DNA from: JABACD01 sp047639675
GTDB lineage: Bacteria; Planctomycetota; UBA1135; GCA-002686595
DNA: 39,350 bases
NCBI GenBank assembly: GCA_047639675.1
Contig: JBLIOI010000032.1
Coordinates: forward strand, 1-39,350
Reading direction: 5' to 3'
Shown here piece by piece: positions 37,784 to 39,350 of this stretch. A program made the position numbers and the translations under genes. Within the stretch, counting starts at the first letter, position 1; each line of letters opens with the position of its first letter. Under the pieces are notes generated by a model. It ran no database searches, was not told the DNA's origin, and worked only from the letters and a program-made list of their open reading frames with translations.

Positions 37784-39350
37784 ATGACAGAATTGCGCCC
37801 CTACCCCTTTGGGCATCTTGTTCGCCGTGCGCTCCAGGAATTGGAGCACGAACAGAAGCTCTTCGACCTGCCAATCGCCCATGGATTCTTTGGCGATGAG
37901 CAGTTGGACCTCTCGGTCAGGATGCACGGACAGCGCGCATCCTCGCCCTTGGGACCGGCCGCCGGTCCGCACACTCAGATGGCGCAGAACATTGCGCTCT
38001 CCTGGATGGCTGGCTGTCGCGTGATGGAACTCAAAACTGTCCAGGTCAATGATCGGCTCGAGATTGCTCGGCCGTGCATCGACATGCAGACGGTCGGTTA
38101 CAACATCGAGTGGAGTCAGGAACTGCGCATTCAAGAATCCTTGGAGGAGTACGTCAAAGCTTCCATGTTGCTTGAGATCCTAAAGGAGAGCCAGCTACTT
38201 CCGCTGACCTCCAATTTTGGCGAGACCCTCTTCGATCTAAGCCTCGGCTACGACCTCAAAGGGATCCGGCACCCAACAGTCCAAGCCTTCATCGATTCGA
38301 TGGGCGACGCGAGTGCAGTCATCGATCGTTTGCGAAAGGAAATACCCGTTGAGCTCGCTAGCTATCGCGATCTCGACTTCAACGTCTGCATCTCCAATCA
38401 GGTCACGCTGAGCACCTTCCATGGTTGCCCGCCTTCGGAGATCGAACGCATTGCGGAGCATCTGCTTGAGGAAAAGGGCCTGCACACGATCGTTAAGCTC
38501 AACCCTACCTTACTAGGCCCGAAACGTCTCAAAGAGATCCTGCACGGCACGCTCGGCTACACCGAAGCCAACGTCCCCCTCGACGCATTTGATGAAGACA
38601 CTCATTGGGATGAAATGGCCGCATTCTGCGAAAGGCTTGAGCAGCTCGCACAAAGAGTTGAGCTTGGCTTCGGTGTCAAGTTCAGCAATACGCTGATCGT
38701 TCGGAACCATCGTGACTTCTTCCCCAAGAGCGAAGAACGCATGTATCTCTCCGGTGCACCATTGCACGTGCTCGCTACGACTTTGGTCGCGGACTTCCGT
38801 GAGCAGTTTGGCATGCGCTTCCCGATTTCCTTTTCGGCGGGAATCGATCGACACAACTTCGCTGACGCGACAGCGATCGGCTTGGTGCCTGTGACAACCT
38901 GTAGTGATCTTCTCAAGACCGGTGGCTATCGCCGCGGTTCCAAGTACTTCAAATCCCTTGCTGACAGAATGCATGCGGTTGGTGCGCTGAACCTGGGGGA
39001 GTTCTCCATTCGCGCCTTCGGATTGGGAGCGCAAGCGCTTGGTCAACTCAAAGGCATCGACCCGGAAACGCTCCAAACTTGCCAAACGGCTTTGGATACG
39101 GGCACATGCCTTAGAACCGCTGTTGGCGAAGTGCTCTTTGAAGAGTGGGTTCGTGGCGCCCAACAACTTGGAACGCAACACTACGCCAGTCAAGTCACTA
39201 CGGATCCGCGCTACGCCCTGGCAAAGAATTCCAAGCTCCCTCCGAAGATGGGGCGCGACCTCAAGACCTTTGATTGCGTTGCCTGTGACAAGTGCGTGCC
39301 CGTCTGCCCCAATGGCGCGAACTTCTCATTCCGGATCGAGCCTTGCGAGA
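37784..39350 (+). CDS. YgfK-like iron-sulfur flavoenzyme, N-terminal half (runs off the window)
   Basis: From the ATG at 37784 the frame is open to the last base, giving about 522 residues with no stop. The start matches YgfK, annotated as a putative selenate reductase or glutamate-synthase-like subunit: a RPYPFGHLV opening, then GPAAGPHTQMAQNIALSWMAG, an ELKTVQ block, NFNVC/STFHGCPPSEIE, VKLNPTLLG and FSAGIDRHNF, as in a dihydroorotate-dehydrogenase-type barrel. A 4Fe-4S motif C498-x2-C501-x2-C504-x3-C508 lies near the edge. E. coli YgfK has ~1030 residues, so roughly half is missing. It diverges from dbpA with 87 bp between starts. Long opposite-strand frames at 38513-39193 are shadows of this gene. 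Confidence 0.9.
   Translation, partial: MTELRPYPFGHLVRRALQELEHEQKLFDLPIAHGFFGDEQLDLSVRMHGQRASSPLGPAAGPHTQMAQNIALSWMAGCRVMELKTVQVNDRLEIARPCIDMQTVGYNIEWSQELRIQESLEEYVKASMLLEILKESQLLPLTSNFGETLFDLSLGYDLKGIRHPTVQAFIDSMGDASAVIDRLRKEIPVELASYRDLDFNVCISNQVTLSTFHGCPPSEIERIAEHLLEEKGLHTIVKLNPTLLGPKRLKEILHGTLGYTEANVPLDAFDEDTHWDEMAAFCERLEQLAQRVELGFGVKFSNTLIVRNHRDFFPKSEERMYLSGAPLHVLATTLVADFREQFGMRFPISFSAGIDRHNFADATAIGLVPVTTCSDLLKTGGYRRGSKYFKSLADRMHAVGALNLGEFSIRAFGLGAQALGQLKGIDPETLQTCQTALDTGTCLRTAVGEVLFEEWVRGAQQLGTQHYASQVTTDPRYALAKNSKLPPKMGRDLKTFDCVACDKCVPVCPNGANFSFRIEPCE

Noticed and set aside
37697..38134. N-terminal extension of the DbpA frame
   Set aside because: It would overlap the divergent YgfK-like gene by about 350 bp, has no domain similarity, and a good ribosome-binding site supports the start at 37696.
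38513..39193. 226-codon minus-strand frame
   Set aside because: It lies fully inside the YgfK-like coding region, which has strong family motifs; the minus frame resembles nothing.

Overview
The window looks like a chromosomal segment from a Gram-negative, aerobic or facultative heterotroph. It is gene-dense and fairly GC-rich by eye. Supporting signs are several predicted lipoproteins, an ornithine-lipid gene pair, an outer-membrane-style (secretin-like) exported protein, a beta-oxidation/thiolase cluster, and an ECF sigma factor with a membrane anti-sigma factor. TPR-bearing sulfatase-like lipoproteins, redoxin lipoproteins, a HEAT-like anti-sigma protein, and many start codons without a Shine-Dalgarno sequence fit Planctomycetota or a related lineage. 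That placement is inference only; no rRNA or marker gene is present. I saw no tRNA, rRNA, CRISPR array, insertion sequence or phage gene.

Layout. 1-4731: the end of a DUF418 membrane protein, an HD-domain nucleotide hydrolase (-), a divergent queuosine-tRNA mannosyltransferase-like glycosyltransferase, a redoxin lipoprotein, and a small exported protein with three copies of a Cys-rich module. 4796-9179: a tight operon of a halogenase-like flavoprotein, a fatty acyl desaturase and a sulfatase-fold lipoprotein with TPRs, ended by a perfect 20-bp stem. 9244-18089 (-): eight co-directional genes. In transcription order they are thiolase, 3-hydroxyacyl-CoA dehydrogenase, two cyclophilins, crotonase, thiolase, a LeuD-LeuC-type fused dehydratase and a LeuB-type dehydrogenase.

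18090-18449 is a gene-free divergent region rich in inverted repeats. 18450-22670 holds a SirB1/Lon-substrate-domain pair (+), then a second sulfatase-TPR lipoprotein and exonuclease III (-). 22754-26366 (+): a DEAD-box helicase with a very long Arg/Glu/Ser tail built partly from an 18-unit 9-bp repeat, a [2Fe-2S] ferredoxin and IspH. 26443-30676 (+): an OlsB-like N-acyltransferase, an OlsA/PlsC-like O-acyltransferase, and an 879-residue fusion of an alpha/beta hydrolase, a DedA/VTT membrane domain and an ATP-grasp ligase. This cluster is the strongest candidate for undescribed biology, possibly the making and remodelling of an amino-acid-containing lipid.

30692-35018 (+): an ECF sigma factor, a zinc-binding anti-sigma factor with a large HEAT-like exported region, and a secretin-like exported protein, joined by two ATGA stop/start overlaps. 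35063-39350: xylose isomerase (+), a DbpA-type helicase (-), and, running off the right edge, the N-terminal half of a YgfK-like iron-sulfur flavoenzyme (+).
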